64,000 nt of DNA from Thermococcus sp. AM4 (GTDB lineage: Archaea > Methanobacteriota_B > Thermococci > Thermococcales > Thermococcaceae): the NCBI RefSeq assembly GCF_000151205.2, contig NC_016051.1, positions 1,054,001 to 1,118,000 of the forward strand. The letters are read 5' to 3'. This document shows, in pieces, positions 1-9,184 of the stretch (its first letter is position 1; every line of letters starts with the position of its first letter). Under the pieces are notes generated by a model. The model was not told the DNA's origin and did no database searches. It saw only the letters and a list, made by a program, of their open reading frames with translations. The translations under genes were made by a program, and so were the position numbers.

Positions 1-312
1 CACGAACTTCTCGACGACGTCGTCCTGATAATGCCTGTAACCGACGACGTTCTGACCCCTCAGCAGCATTTGGAGCTTCGTCTTCCTTATGTGCTCCCTG
101 AGGAGCCTTAACCTCTCCCAGGGGTCTTCCTTGAGATAGCGTATGCAGACGTCGAAGGTGGCCCCGCCCCAAACCTCCATCGAGTAGAAGCCTATTTTGT
201 CCATTGTCTCCGCTACCTTAAGCATATCCTCCGTCGTCATCCTCGTCGCTATGAGCGACTGATGAGCGTCACGGAAAGTCGTGTCTATAATCTCAACCCT
301 CGCCAACTCCAT
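1..312 (-). CDS. HMGL-like carboxyltransferase (oxaloacetate decarboxylase alpha / pyruvate carboxylase B type), N-terminal part
   Basis: The first 104 residues are present; the rest lies beyond the left edge. They show the opening of the biotin-dependent carboxyltransferase TIM barrel: [12 protein letters not shown] (metal site and active-site start), then [23 protein letters not shown] and LQMLLRGQN. Family members move a carboxyl group between a biotinyl partner and pyruvate, oxaloacetate or a related acid. The ATG at 312 follows GGGAGGTG; a shorter protein starting at the later VEIIDTT is less likely. A biotin-protein ligase lies 1 kb to the right, so the two may be functionally linked. 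The exact substrate cannot be told from this fragment. Confidence 0.85.
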   Translation of the reverse strand, partial: MELARVEIIDTTFRDAHQSLIATRMTTEDMLKVAETMDKIGFYSMEVWGGATFDVCIRYLKEDPWERLRLLREHIRKTKLQMLLRGQNVVGYRHYQDDVVEKFV

Positions 313-391
313 CACCTCCCGTGTCCAGAAAAGTACACGGCCTTAAAAGCCTTACGACAGAAAAAGAAGAAGAGTTAGACAATCGCCGAAA

Positions 392-1237
392 TCAGAGCAG
401 GCCCTCTGCCTTCGCCGCCTCCTCAGGGTCCTCGTTCCTGTGGACTACCCTGAGAAGGGCCTTTATGAAGGGCTCCGGGTTCTCGCGCTGGAAGATGTTC
501 CTTCCGACGACCGCTCCAGAGCCACCGGCCTCTATGACCTCCCACACGAGCTTGAGGAAATCAACGGGGTTTTCCGTCTTCGCTCCTCCGCTAAGGAGAA
601 CGGGAACGCCAGCTGCTGCATCGACGACCTTTGCAAAGGTCTCCTTTGAGCCGGTCCAGTAGGTCTTTATCATGTCCGCACCGCTCTCTGCTGCAGCTCT
701 CGCACCGTACATGACGACGCGGTAGTCCTCTTTCTTTCCGTACTTTTCGTTGATGTACGGGCCCCTTGGATAGGCGAACTGCACAACCGGGAAGCCGAGG
801 TCGTGGGCGTAGCTCGCTATCTCCGCGAACTGACGCATCATGACGTCCTCCTGAGGTGAACCCCAGTAGACGGTCGCCGCTATCGCGTCGGCGCCGAGCT
901 TCACGGCATCCTCAACGAAGCCGAGCTGGCTCTGGAGGAGCTGTTCCTCCTTGGGGCGGAGATTGGTCTTACTGGTGAGCTTTATCATCAAACCGACGTT
1001 GGGCTTGACCTCATCGCCGGCGATCCTCGCGATTCCGGGGAGCATCATCACGCCGTCTATCCCGGCCCTGACAACCTTGCGGAGGATTATCCTCGGGTTA
1101 ACGTGCTCCCAGTGCTCCTCAAAATCGGTCGGTCCGTGCTCGAAGCCGTGGTCCATCGCGAAGATTAGGGCCCTTCCGTCCCTTCTAAAAAACCGCCGGA
1201 GTCTCCTCCGGATACCAACGCTCTGGTAGGGATCCAT
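392..1237 (-). CDS. fba: Archaeal class I fructose-1,6-bisphosphate aldolase (DhnA/FbaB type)
   Basis: A cytosolic aldolase that interconverts fructose-1,6-bisphosphate with DHAP and glyceraldehyde-3-phosphate in the modified Embden-Meyerhof pathway. The 281-residue length is usual for Thermococcales. Visible family features are [11 protein letters not shown] near residue 27, the Schiff-base lysine in DMIKTYWTG (about residue 191), LSGG and VVGRNIFQR near the end. Start choice: GTG 1246, ATG 1243 and ATG 1237 are all in frame. GGTGAT at 1242-1247 is best spaced for ATG 1237, giving MDPYQSVG as in relatives. A TGM operator overlaps the leader, and a TATA-like CCTTAAATC lies about 25-30 bp upstream of the expected transcription start. 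Confidence 0.95.
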   Translation of the reverse strand: MDPYQSVGIRRRLRRFFRRDGRALIFAMDHGFEHGPTDFEEHWEHVNPRIILRKVVRAGIDGVMMLPGIARIAGDEVKPNVGLMIKLTSKTNLRPKEEQLLQSQLGFVEDAVKLGADAIAATVYWGSPQEDVMMRQFAEIASYAHDLGFPVVQFAYPRGPYINEKYGKKEDYRVVMYGARAAAESGADMIKTYWTGSKETFAKVVDAAAGVPVLLSGGAKTENPVDFLKLVWEVIEAGGSGAVVGRNIFQRENPEPFIKALLRVVHRNEDPEEAAKAEGLL

Positions 1238-1240
1238 TTG

Positions 1241-1257
1241 CATCACCGTGAGTGATA
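1241..1257 (-). promoter_or_regulatory. TGM operator (Tgr/TrmBL1 site) at fba
   Basis: On the gene strand it reads TATCAC-TCACG-GTGATG, one mismatch from the Thermococcales glycolytic motif TATCAC-N5-GTGATA. It lies downstream of the TATA-like element and overlaps the ribosome binding site and the alternative start codons. Downstream placement is the arrangement known for glycolytic genes repressed by Tgr/TrmBL1 without maltooligosaccharides. The repression here is inferred. Confidence 0.75.
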
Positions 1258-1324
1258 TATTGATTTGAGGGATTTAAGGTTTTCCCCGGAAACGGTTTAA
1301 AGGGTTTCGACGAGTGATGAATGG

Positions 1325-2047
1325 GTGTTCGACGTGAGGTGGAACGTGATAAGGCTCACGGAGGTCGGTTCTACCAACGATTACGCAAGGGAGATCGCGG
1401 AGGACGTGCCGGAAGGCACCGTTGTCGTAGCGAGGAGGCAGAGGTCCGGAAAGGGGCGAAAGGGGAGGAAATGGGCCTCCCCCGAAGGTGGCCTCTGGAT
1501 GACGGCGATTCTGAAGCCGAGATCCAACCCGGAGCACCTGCCCAAGCTCGTTTTCGTTGGTGCATTGGCGGTACTCGACACGCTTCACGAATACGGGATC
1601 AGGGGCGAGCTGAAGTGGCCGAACGACGTCCTCGTTAATGGCAGGAAGATAGCCGGAATCCTGAGCGAGTGCAGGTTCGGCCGCTTCGCCCTCATAGGTA
1701 TCGGACTCAACGCGAACAACGAGATTCCCGATGAACTCAAGGAGAGCGCGGTTTCGATGGGGGAAATCCTGGGAAGGAACGTCGATCTGGAGGAACTGCT
1801 GGAGAAACTTCTGAGAAACCTGTCACGCTGGTACGGTCTGTTCAGGAGCGGAAGACACGGGGAGATACTGAAGGCCGTAAGGAACAGGAGTGCCGTGCTC
1901 GGGAAGAGGGTAAGGATCATCGAAGAAGGAAAGGTGATCGCCGAGGGAACCGCGGTGGATATAGACGAATCCGGGGCACTGATGGTCGAGGGGGCGGAAG
2001 GCACCGTCAGGGTTCTCTACGGAGACGTGTCCCTGCGCTTCGGATAG
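1325..2047 (+). CDS. birA: Biotin--[acetyl-CoA-carboxylase] ligase (monofunctional BPL, no DNA-binding domain)
   Basis: Activates biotin to biotinyl-AMP and attaches it to a lysine of a biotin carboxyl carrier protein. The 240 residues show GSTNDYA, the biotinyl-AMP loop GKGRKGRKWASPEGGL (about 40-56), LKWPNDVLVNGRKIAGIL and a C-terminal SH3-like end finishing VLYGDVSLRF. There is no helix-turn-helix, so it is the short BPL form and not a repressor. The frame begins with GTG 1325 (MFDVRWNV); GTG 1334 (MRWNV) is possible, and neither has a strong ribosome binding site. It is divergent from fba and near a biotin-dependent carboxyltransferase gene, a plausible client pathway. Confidence 0.93.
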   Translation: MFDVRWNVIRLTEVGSTNDYAREIAEDVPEGTVVVARRQRSGKGRKGRKWASPEGGLWMTAILKPRSNPEHLPKLVFVGALAVLDTLHEYGIRGELKWPNDVLVNGRKIAGILSECRFGRFALIGIGLNANNEIPDELKESAVSMGEILGRNVDLEELLEKLLRNLSRWYGLFRSGRHGEILKAVRNRSAVLGKRVRIIEEGKVIAEGTAVDIDESGALMVEGAEGTVRVLYGDVSLRFG

Positions 2048-2145
2048 TTTTTGTCTTTTTGACGAAAATTTTGTGGAAAACTTAAAGACTGTTCTTGTCA
2101 CCTATTGAGTTTGGGCTATTCATCAAATAGGCCCGGGGGATGATC

Positions 2146-3426
2146 ATGGGAATGCTGAGGAGGTATCTAGACTACCCGGTTCTGTGGAAGATACTCTACG
2201 GTTTGATTCTTGGTGCCATCTTTGGACTGGTCGCTGGCCACTTCGGCTGGACCGACTTCGTGGCAACGTACATCAAGCCCTTCGGTGACCTGTTCGTCAG
2301 GCTGCTGAAGATGCTCGTGATGCCGATCATACTGGCATCGCTCGTCGTCGGTGCGGCCAGCATAAGCCCCGCCCGCCTCGGTCGCGTCGGCCTCAAGATA
2401 ATACTCTACTACCTCGCAACCTCAGCGATGGCGGTGTTCTTCGGCCTCATCGTCGGCAGGCTCTTCAACGTTGGAGCGAACGTCCACCTCGGCTCGGGAA
2501 CGGGCAAGGCCATCGAGGCTAAAAGCCCCTCCCTCGTCCAGACGCTCCTCAACATAGTGCCCACCAACCCGTTCGCCTCACTGACCAGCGGAGCGGTTCT
2601 CCAGGTAATCTTCTTCGCCATAATCCTGGGAATAGCGATAACCTACCTCATGAACAGGCGGGAGGAGCGCGTTAGAAAGTCGGCGGAAACCCTTCTCCGG
2701 GTCTTCGACGGCCTGGCCGAGGCTATGTACCTCATCGTCGGCGGCGTCATGCAGTACGCGCCGATAGGCGTCTTCGCGCTGATAGCCTACGTGATGGCCA
2801 GGGAAGGTCTGAAGGTCGTCGGCCCGCTCACCAAAGTGGTCGTTGCGGTTTACCTCGGCCTCTTCCTGCAGATCGTCATAACGTACTTCATCCTGCTCAA
2901 GATCTTCGGCATCGACCCGCTCAAGTTCATCAAGAAGGCCAAAGATGCCATGCTCACCGCCTTCGTCACGAGGAGCTCGAGCGGGACCCTGCCCGTCACG
3001 ATGCGCGTCGCCGACGAGGAGATGGGCGTTGACAGGGGAATTTACTCCTTCACCCTTCCGTTAGGTGCCACGATAAACATGGACGGAACCGCGCTCTATC
3101 AGGGGGTAACTGTTCTCTTCGTCGCCAACGCCATCGGCCACCCGCTCACGCTGAGCCAGCAGCTGATAGTGGTTCTTACAGCGGTGCTCGCCTCGATAGG
3201 AACTGCCGGTGTTCCCGGTGCCGGAGCGATAATGCTCGCGATGGTCCTCCAGAGCGTCGGCCTCGACCTCAGCCCCGGAAGCCCCGTTGCCTTAGCTTAT
3301 GCAATGATACTCGGCATCGACGCGATACTCGACATGGGCAGGACGATGGTTAACGTCACCGGCGACCTGACCGGGACGGTGATAGTTGCCAAGACCGAGG
3401 GGGAGCTCGACGAGAGCAGGTGGTAG
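2146..3426 (+). CDS. Dicarboxylate/amino acid:cation symporter (DAACS family, GltPh/GltTk type)
   Basis: A Na+-coupled membrane symporter, probably for aspartate or glutamate, very similar to the structurally studied GltTk/GltPh. Visible are the hydrophobic segments of eight TM helices and two re-entrant hairpins. The HP1 tip SSSGTLP is near residue 275, the unwound TM7 motif NMDGT near 310, and the TM8 substrate motif [14 protein letters not shown] near the end, including the Asp, Arg and Asn that contact substrate and sodium. The conserved TM8 Arg supports acidic amino acid transport. In-frame ATGs occur at 2140, 2146 and 2152; GGGGGATGATC favours 2146. A T-rich tract (from about 3438) follows the stop. 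Confidence 0.95.
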   Translation: MGMLRRYLDYPVLWKILYGLILGAIFGLVAGHFGWTDFVATYIKPFGDLFVRLLKMLVMPIILASLVVGAASISPARLGRVGLKIILYYLATSAMAVFFGLIVGRLFNVGANVHLGSGTGKAIEAKSPSLVQTLLNIVPTNPFASLTSGAVLQVIFFAIILGIAITYLMNRREERVRKSAETLLRVFDGLAEAMYLIVGGVMQYAPIGVFALIAYVMAREGLKVVGPLTKVVVAVYLGLFLQIVITYFILLKIFGIDPLKFIKKAKDAMLTAFVTRSSSGTLPVTMRVADEEMGVDRGIYSFTLPLGATINMDGTALYQGVTVLFVANAIGHPLTLSQQLIVVLTAVLASIGTAGVPGAGAIMLAMVLQSVGLDLSPGSPVALAYAMILGIDAILDMGRTMVNVTGDLTGTVIVAKTEGELDESRW

Positions 3427-3516
3427 CTCCCCACTAATTCTTTTTTGGATAAAGTTAAATACCCCCACCGGAACGGTAGTTAGTGGTCTTCAAGACCCAC
3501 TCAAGGAGGTATTGGA

Positions 3517-4953
3517 ATGGACAGACGACTGCTTGGAGTTCTTTTGATTGGAATACTCCTCATCCCCCTCGCGGGAGTCTCCGCGGAAGGGACGAATGAA
3601 AACGCGTTCGTTCAGGATTACACCTTCTACATCCAGCTTGACAAGAACGGTAACGCCAACATAACGCTCATCACCGTCTGGAAAGGGCCCAAGGATAAGA
3701 TACACGAGCTCATAGAGAAGCTCCTCAACCAGACCAACGGGAGCGTCGAGAACGCCACCAAGCTCTACGCCCAGCAGATGCTCCAGGGCTACATTCAGGG
3801 ACTGGGGGAGTCGGGCCTCAGAACCGAGAACCAGACGATAGAGGTCAAGGGCATCAGGGAGGGCAACAACATAACGGTGATATTCCGGGCAAAGGCCGAA
3901 GGTGTTGCGAAGTACTACTCCCACGGCAACTTCTGGGAGGTTCTTATCGACCCGACGAGGGGCTACTCTCACATCGCGTCTCCCGACATAAGCTACCCGT
4001 ACAGGGTGATACTCCACAACAAGTTCGTCATCGAGCTGCCGCCGAACGCGACACTACTCTCGTACCCCCTCCCGTACAGGAGGACGTACAACCAGAGCTA
4101 CTTTGAGGTCACCCCCAAGGTGGAGGGCAACAAGGTCATCGTCGAGTCGGTTATAGACCTCGAGCCATACCTCAAGGTTGAGGGCTACCAGTGGCTCTTC
4201 GGCGACTACAAGGGCTTCTCCATAACCTACCAGACGCCATACAGGGGCCAGGAGGAGTACCCGAGGAGCGTCCTCAACGAGAACGTCACCGTTGAAGTCC
4301 TCAAGAACGGCACCGTCGTGCTGACCCTCAGGGACGAGTACGTTGAGCCGAGGAACGCGGTTCTGGCCCAGAAGATCCAGATCCTCCAGTACGGCGTCAG
4401 GAACTTTGAGCAGGCCCTGCTGAAGAACTACGTCCAGATGTTCAAGAACATGGGCGCCGACGTTCTCGGGGCCGGTGTGAACGTGAAGAACGTTAACACA
4501 ACGGGACCGCTCCTCGTTGAGGCGAGGTTCATCCTCAACAACTACACCAAGCTGGAAAACGGCACCTACGTTCTCCACCTCGACCCGACGATGGGGCTGA
4601 TGAGCAGGATCTACCTGCGCTCAAACGCCGAGTTCAACTACACCTTCTTCGCGGAGGTCAAGCTCCCAGACGGGTGGAAGTTCGTTGCCTACCCCAACTC
4701 AACAACCCGGGACATACACGGGAACACCTTCAAACTGGACGTCAAGCTCGAAGGGAACAGGCTCCTGATAAAGGCGAACACGTACATCTACTACGGGGCA
4801 TCGGACGAGGACGTGCAGCACCTCCTTGAGGAGTTCAGCGGAATAGACGTAAAGTTCAAGCCCGGCAAGTCGAGCGGATGGAGCCTCTGCGGGCCGGGCG
4901 CGATAGCGGTTTTAGCGGTTGTTCCCCTCCTTTTTAGGAGAAGGAGGAACTGA
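3517..4953 (+). CDS. Secreted CGP-CTERM surface protein of unknown function
   Basis: A 478-residue exported protein. The N-terminus has a signal peptide (hydrophobic 5-21, likely cut after VSA). The C-terminus has the Thermococcales sorting tail: SLCGPG, then a hydrophobic stretch, then RRRR. In CGP-CTERM proteins this tail is thought to be processed and lipid-anchored at the Cys. The body is rich in beta-strand-like segments and N-x-S/T sequons, which suits a glycosylated extracellular protein. I recognise no catalytic motif. ATG 3517 follows CAAGGAGGTATTGGA, a clear ribosome binding site, and a TATA-like GTTAAATAC lies upstream. A second CGP-CTERM gene follows at once. Confidence 0.85.
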   Translation: MDRRLLGVLLIGILLIPLAGVSAEGTNENAFVQDYTFYIQLDKNGNANITLITVWKGPKDKIHELIEKLLNQTNGSVENATKLYAQQMLQGYIQGLGESGLRTENQTIEVKGIREGNNITVIFRAKAEGVAKYYSHGNFWEVLIDPTRGYSHIASPDISYPYRVILHNKFVIELPPNATLLSYPLPYRRTYNQSYFEVTPKVEGNKVIVESVIDLEPYLKVEGYQWLFGDYKGFSITYQTPYRGQEEYPRSVLNENVTVEVLKNGTVVLTLRDEYVEPRNAVLAQKIQILQYGVRNFEQALLKNYVQMFKNMGADVLGAGVNVKNVNTTGPLLVEARFILNNYTKLENGTYVLHLDPTMGLMSRIYLRSNAEFNYTFFAEVKLPDGWKFVAYPNSTTRDIHGNTFKLDVKLEGNRLLIKANTYIYYGASDEDVQHLLEEFSGIDVKFKPGKSSGWSLCGPGAIAVLAVVPLLFRRRRN

Positions 4954-5026
4954 CCCGATCCCCTCTTTTTTTCAACAAATTTTTAAAGTCCACAACCAAT
5001 TGAAGTTGGAATACGCCCCGGGGGAG

Positions 5027-6166
5027 ATGCCTTTGAGAACCGTTACCCTCATAGTGGCGGTTCTGCTGGCGGGTCTTTTCCTTCTAAGCCCCGTAGCCGC
5101 GGTCAGCTCTCCGGGAAAGGCCAGCTTAGCCATAAAACCCGAAAAGCCCGTGGACGTTAAGGTCCTCAGAGAGGCCGTCTCTCTGCTGAGGGAGCGCATC
5201 AACCTGACGGGGATTTCCGATTTCCGGGTTGAACTGGAAGAGACCGGGGAAGGCCACCTCATCAGAATAAAAGCAGAGGACGTGACCCCGGAAGAAGTGG
5301 GGGCTATCAAAAGGATCGCCGAAAGCTTTGGAAGGCTTTACATCGAGTTCAACGGCGTCGTTGTGGGGAGGAGCGTTAACGTCACCGGTTACAGACTTGA
5401 ACCGAAGATGTGCCCCACCTGCTGGAGGGTTGATTTCACGGTCCCTCCGGAGGTCACGGCGAGGTTTAAGGAGGTGGCCTCTGGTAAGCTTGGGTGGCCG
5501 ACTGATATTTACCTCGACCCGCCGGTGAATTCGCTCCTCGTTGTTTCACCCAGGGTTTACCAGGAGATGAACTCTCAGGACTTCATGGGAGAACCGAAAA
5601 AGGGGACTCCAAAACCGCTCGTTGAAAGGCTCAAGGAGGCGTTCAACATTACGGTAATCGAGTACCAGAACCAGAGTGCTGGGGAGATCGTTGATAACGC
5701 CACGGCCTTGGGCAAGGATAAGATTATCCTCGCCGACGTGCCAGAAAAACTGTACACCGAGGTCAAAGGAACCCTCTCCTCCAGAAAGATTAACATCGAG
5801 GTTTCTTACTACGCCCTTCAGACTGGAGAGGGCACCAAGAACTTCGTCAAGAGGATCCTCAACCTCTACGGGCCCTACGTCCTGAGGTTCGATCCCGCCG
5901 AAGATAGCACAACCCGGCTCACCATCAGCGGGGTCGGGAAGGACAGAAAAGCCACCCTCGAGGAGGCGAAGAAGCTGTACCTCGACTTCAAAATGGGATC
6001 CCTGCCCGTTACATTCCGGGTTGTGGATGTATCCCTCAGTTCAACTCCATCCGGAACGAGCACGAGCTCGGGCACAATGACGGCGAAGGTTGCCGATGAT
6101 TCAAAACAGTGCGGCCCCGCGTCAATAGTTCTCCTCGCCCTTCTCCCACTGATCAGAAGACGCTGA
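5027..6166 (+). CDS. Secreted CGP-CTERM surface protein of unknown function
   Basis: About 379 residues: signal peptide (hydrophobic residues 6-25), a mixed alpha/beta body, a Ser/Thr/Gly-rich linker, then KQCGP, a hydrophobic stretch and RRR, the CGP-CTERM tail. The body contains CPTCWR around residue 130, possibly a redox or metal CxxC. There are two repeat-like halves around VLREAVSLLRERINLTG and FVKRILNLYG, possibly a duplicated fold. Start is uncertain: ATG 5027 directly abuts GGGGGAG, so TTG 5033 (MRTVTLIV) may be the real start. The gene follows another CGP-CTERM gene in the same direction, with its own AT-rich promoter (TTTTTAAAG) in the gap. Confidence 0.8.
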   Translation: MPLRTVTLIVAVLLAGLFLLSPVAAVSSPGKASLAIKPEKPVDVKVLREAVSLLRERINLTGISDFRVELEETGEGHLIRIKAEDVTPEEVGAIKRIAESFGRLYIEFNGVVVGRSVNVTGYRLEPKMCPTCWRVDFTVPPEVTARFKEVASGKLGWPTDIYLDPPVNSLLVVSPRVYQEMNSQDFMGEPKKGTPKPLVERLKEAFNITVIEYQNQSAGEIVDNATALGKDKIILADVPEKLYTEVKGTLSSRKINIEVSYYALQTGEGTKNFVKRILNLYGPYVLRFDPAEDSTTRLTISGVGKDRKATLEEAKKLYLDFKMGSLPVTFRVVDVSLSSTPSGTSTSSGTMTAKVADDSKQCGPASIVLLALLPLIRRR

Positions 6167-6217
6167 GCCAGCAAACTTTATTTATTCCCTTCCCCCTATT
6201 CTTTCAGGGTGAAAATC

Positions 6218-6805
6218 ATGGGACTGCTTGAAGACAAGGCCCTCGTCGAGGCTGCGCTCTTCGTTTCTGGAAGGCCCCTAAGCCTGAAGGAGCTCTCAAA
6301 GGCCCTGGGAATAAAATCCCTCGACTACCTCGAAAAGCTCATCGAGCTCATAGCGGCGGAGTACGCCGAGAGGAAGAGCGCCATAGAGGTCGTAAGGGTT
6401 CTCGGGGATAAGTTCGTTATGCAGGTGAAGCAGGAGTACAGCCAGAGGGTTATCCACCTCATGCCGAGGCCCGACTTGAGGACGGGCGAGCTGAAGACCC
6501 TCGCGCTAATAGCTTATCTCCAGCCGATAGAGCAGAGCAAGATAGTAAAGTTGAGGGGAAGCCAGGCCTACGAGCACATAAAGAAGCTGATAGAGATGGG
6601 CCTCATCTACGCCGAGCCCTACGAGAGGACCAAGATCCTCGGAACAACGCAGAAGTTCGCCGAACTCTACGGCTTTCCCGAGAACGATCCAAACGTCATA
6701 AAGGAGGCCTTCAAGAGGGTCATCCACGCCGAGTACACCGACATCATTGAGAAGCTCGAGGGTGGCAAGAAAGAAAACGAAAAAGCCGAGGTTCAGAATT
6801 CCTGA
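6218..6805 (+). CDS. scpB: Segregation and condensation protein B (ScpB)
   Basis: Part of the SMC-ScpA-ScpB complex that compacts and separates chromosomes. The 195-residue protein has two winged-helix domains typical of ScpB: LVEAALFVSGRPLSLKEL at the N-terminus and LKTLALIAYLQPIEQSKIV, RGSQAYEHIKKLIEMGLI and LGTTQKFAELYGF in the second. The C-terminus is charged and probably flexible. The reading frame opens with GTG 6209, but GGGTGA is correctly spaced for ATG 6218. No scpA or smc gene lies nearby in this window. A TATA-like TTTATTTATTCC lies just upstream. Confidence 0.92.
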   Translation: MGLLEDKALVEAALFVSGRPLSLKELSKALGIKSLDYLEKLIELIAAEYAERKSAIEVVRVLGDKFVMQVKQEYSQRVIHLMPRPDLRTGELKTLALIAYLQPIEQSKIVKLRGSQAYEHIKKLIEMGLIYAEPYERTKILGTTQKFAELYGFPENDPNVIKEAFKRVIHAEYTDIIEKLEGGKKENEKAEVQNS

Positions 6806-6920
6806 GCCCCTCAGTATCTCTTTCTCCTTTAGAAGGCAGGAAAGCCCTTCTCTGCACCCGGGGAACCCTCAGAGAAAGGTTTAAATACCCAACCTGCCAA
6901 TTACCATTTAGGTGAGTTCT

Positions 6921-8000
6921 ATGGCGGTGCTCACAAAGGAGGCAATCCTTGAGCTCATCCGGTCCAAAACCGGAATGAGCGAGAGGGAGATAGACCTCAA
7001 GATAAGGGAGATAATGAAGCGCGAGGGCATTGGAGAGCATGCCGCTGCACTGCTCCTCGCTGAGGAGCTCGGCATAAACCTCGAAGGCGAGGAAGAGGCA
7101 CTCCACATAGCGGATCTCGTCCCGGGGATGAGCGGCGTCAACATAGTGGGCAGGGTCCTTAGGAAGTATCCACCGAGGGAGTACACCAGGAGGGACGGGA
7201 GCAGAGGGGTGGTGGCCAACCTGATAATCTACGACGCCACCGGCAAGGCGAGGCTCGTTCTCTGGGATTCGCAGGTCGGGAAGTACTACAACGAGATCAA
7301 CGTCGGAGACGTCGTCAAGGTCATAAACCCGAGCGTCAGGGAGGGCAGGAACGGGATAGAGCTCCACGTGAACTTCAGGAGCAGGGTCATAATCAACCCG
7401 AGCGACGATCCAAGGGTGGAGGAGATACCGCCCCTCGAGGAGGTCAGGAGCTACAACTACAGGCGCGTTAAGATTGCAGAGCTCGAAGGGGGAGAGCGCT
7501 TCGTTGAGCTCAGGGGAACCATCGCGAGGGTCTACCGCGTAACGGTTTACAACGCCTGTCCGCAGTGCAGGAGGAAAGTGGACTACGACCCGGCCACCGA
7601 GTCATGGGTGTGCATTGAACACGGCGAGGTTGAACCAGTGAAGATGACCGTCCTCGACTTCGGACTCGACGACGGAAGCGGTTACATCAGGGTGACGCTC
7701 TTCGGCGACGAGGCGGCGGATCTGCTCGGCGAGGATCCGGCCGTGATCGAGGAGATGCAGAAGGAACTGATCGATGCGGGGGCGACGCTGAAAGAAGCCG
7801 CCAGGAAGCTGGCCGAGGAGAAGTTCTACACGATACTCGGAAGGGAGATAGTCGTGAGGGGCAACGTCATCGACGACAAGTTCTTCGGGCTGATCCTCAA
7901 GGCCTTCACGTGGGACGACCTCGACTTCAAGCGCGAGATAGCGATGGAGAGGGCCCAGCTGAAGGAGGCCCTGAAGATGCTCGATGGCGGCGAGGGGTGA
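6921..8000 (+). CDS. rpa41: Replication protein A, large subunit (RPA41)
   Basis: The largest subunit of the Thermococcales heterotrimeric single-strand DNA binding complex, used in replication, repair and recombination. It has an N-terminal helical region, then an OB fold (VNIVGRVLRKYPPREY to INVGDVVKV, about 70-140), then a second OB-type region. That region carries a CxxC...CxxH zinc ribbon (NACPQCRRKVDY ... VCIEHGE) around residues 210-235. ATG 6921 follows GGTGA and lies after a TTTAAATACC TATA box at 6879-6888. It is the first gene of the rpa41-rpa14-rpa32 operon. Confidence 0.95.
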   Translation: MAVLTKEAILELIRSKTGMSEREIDLKIREIMKREGIGEHAAALLLAEELGINLEGEEEALHIADLVPGMSGVNIVGRVLRKYPPREYTRRDGSRGVVANLIIYDATGKARLVLWDSQVGKYYNEINVGDVVKVINPSVREGRNGIELHVNFRSRVIINPSDDPRVEEIPPLEEVRSYNYRRVKIAELEGGERFVELRGTIARVYRVTVYNACPQCRRKVDYDPATESWVCIEHGEVEPVKMTVLDFGLDDGSGYIRVTLFGDEAADLLGEDPAVIEEMQKELIDAGATLKEAARKLAEEKFYTILGREIVVRGNVIDDKFFGLILKAFTWDDLDFKREIAMERAQLKEALKMLDGGEG

Positions 8001-8005
8001 GGTAG

Positions 8006-8383
8006 ATGGAAGCCGAAACCCGTTTCAGGAGAAGAAAACCGGCCGTTGAGAGGAAGATAGCGGAAATAAGGGAGGACGACACGAGGGTTGCGCTCATCGG
8101 AAAGGCCTTCAAGGTGGACAAGATGGACTACACCTTCTGGCTCGACGACGGAACCGGGGTCATACTCATCGAAAGCGAGGACAACGTCCTGCCCGAGAAC
8201 GGCCAGCTCGTCAGGGTCATAGGCAGGGTCATCAGGGACGAGAGCGTCCACATCTACGGTGAGGTGATCCAGGACTTCACCGGCGTCGATCTGGAGGCCC
8301 TGGAGGAGATAAGGGAGCTCGAGAGGAAGTACCTCCCCAGGATAGAGGAGATGGCCACCTTCTTCGGGGGTGAGGAGGAATGA
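8006..8383 (+). CDS. rpa14: Replication protein A, small subunit (RPA14)
   Basis: A 125-residue single OB-fold protein, the middle gene of the RPA operon. It shows the OB pattern VALIGKAFKVDKMDYTFWLDDGTGVILIE and VRVIGRV, followed by an acidic C-terminal helix. The ATG lies five bases after the rpa41 stop with GAGGTAG as ribosome binding site. The stop overlaps the rpa32 start (ATGA), which implies translational coupling and fixed subunit ratio. Confidence 0.93.
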   Translation: MEAETRFRRRKPAVERKIAEIREDDTRVALIGKAFKVDKMDYTFWLDDGTGVILIESEDNVLPENGQLVRVIGRVIRDESVHIYGEVIQDFTGVDLEALEEIRELERKYLPRIEEMATFFGGEEE

Positions 8384-9180
8384 AGAAGAGACTCCCTGCT
8401 AGCAGGGTCTACCTCAAGGACGTCATCGATGGCTACTACGTCAAGAGCGACGGTGACCTCGAGCCCAACTACCTCATCACGAAGGACGCCAGAAAGGTCT
8501 ACCGCGTCAAGGTCGTCGCGACCGTGGTGAGGGAACCCTTCATAAGCGACGACGAAACCTACGGCAAGTTCCAGATCGACGATGGAACTGCGACGATATG
8601 GGTTCTCGCCTTCAGGGACAACACCCGCTTCGTGAAGCTCGTCAAGAAGGGTGACCTCGTTCAGGTCATCGGGAAAGTTGCTGAGTGGCGCGACGACAAG
8701 CAGATACTCGTCGAGGGCGTCGCCAAGGTTCACCCGAACATGATGGTGCTCCACCGCTTTGAGACCCTCAAGGAGAAGGCCGAGCACGTCCGCAAGGCGA
8801 GGATAGCCTTCGACATCTACGACCGCTACGGCATAACGGCCAAGGCCAAGGTCATCGCGAGGAACAAGGGTGTGAGCGAGGATCTCCTCATGACGATCGA
8901 CGAGCTCTACACCCTCATGCTCGAGCAGAGGAGCATGGAACTGGAGGAGGAGCTCTTCGAGGAGGAAGAGGAAAAGCCAGCAGAGAACCCGGAGCTCGAA
9001 AAGGCCAAGGAGGCAGTTATGAAGCTCCTCAGGGAGAAGGGCAAGCCCCTCTCGCACAAGTTCATAGTGAAGAAGCTCTCCAAGGAGTTCGACGAGGAGA
9101 TCGTAGAGGAGGCCATAACCAGACTCCTGGCGGAGGGAGAAATATACGAGCCGGAGACCGGCTACTACGAACCCCTCTGA
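8380..9180 (+). CDS. rpa32: Replication protein A, 32-kDa subunit (RPA32)
   Basis: The third RPA subunit, 266 residues. The OB fold spans about residues 40-120 (VYRVKVVATVV, FQIDDGTATIWVLAF, GDLVQVIGKV). An acidic, Glu-rich linker (ELEEELFEEEEE) leads to a C-terminal winged helix (AVMKLLREKGKPLSHKFIVKKLSKEF), which in other RPA32 proteins recruits partner proteins. It begins in the rpa14 stop (ATGA). Its stop lies five bases from the stop of the convergent gene on the other strand. Confidence 0.94.
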   Translation: MKKRLPASRVYLKDVIDGYYVKSDGDLEPNYLITKDARKVYRVKVVATVVREPFISDDETYGKFQIDDGTATIWVLAFRDNTRFVKLVKKGDLVQVIGKVAEWRDDKQILVEGVAKVHPNMMVLHRFETLKEKAEHVRKARIAFDIYDRYGITAKAKVIARNKGVSEDLLMTIDELYTLMLEQRSMELEEELFEEEEEKPAENPELEKAKEAVMKLLREKGKPLSHKFIVKKLSKEFDEEIVEEAITRLLAEGEIYEPETGYYEPL

Positions 9181-9184
9181 CCTT

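Noticed and set aside
951-1638. Several + and - strand frames within fba and birA
   Set aside because: Alternate-frame shadows in GC-rich coding DNA, lacking ribosome binding sites and domains.
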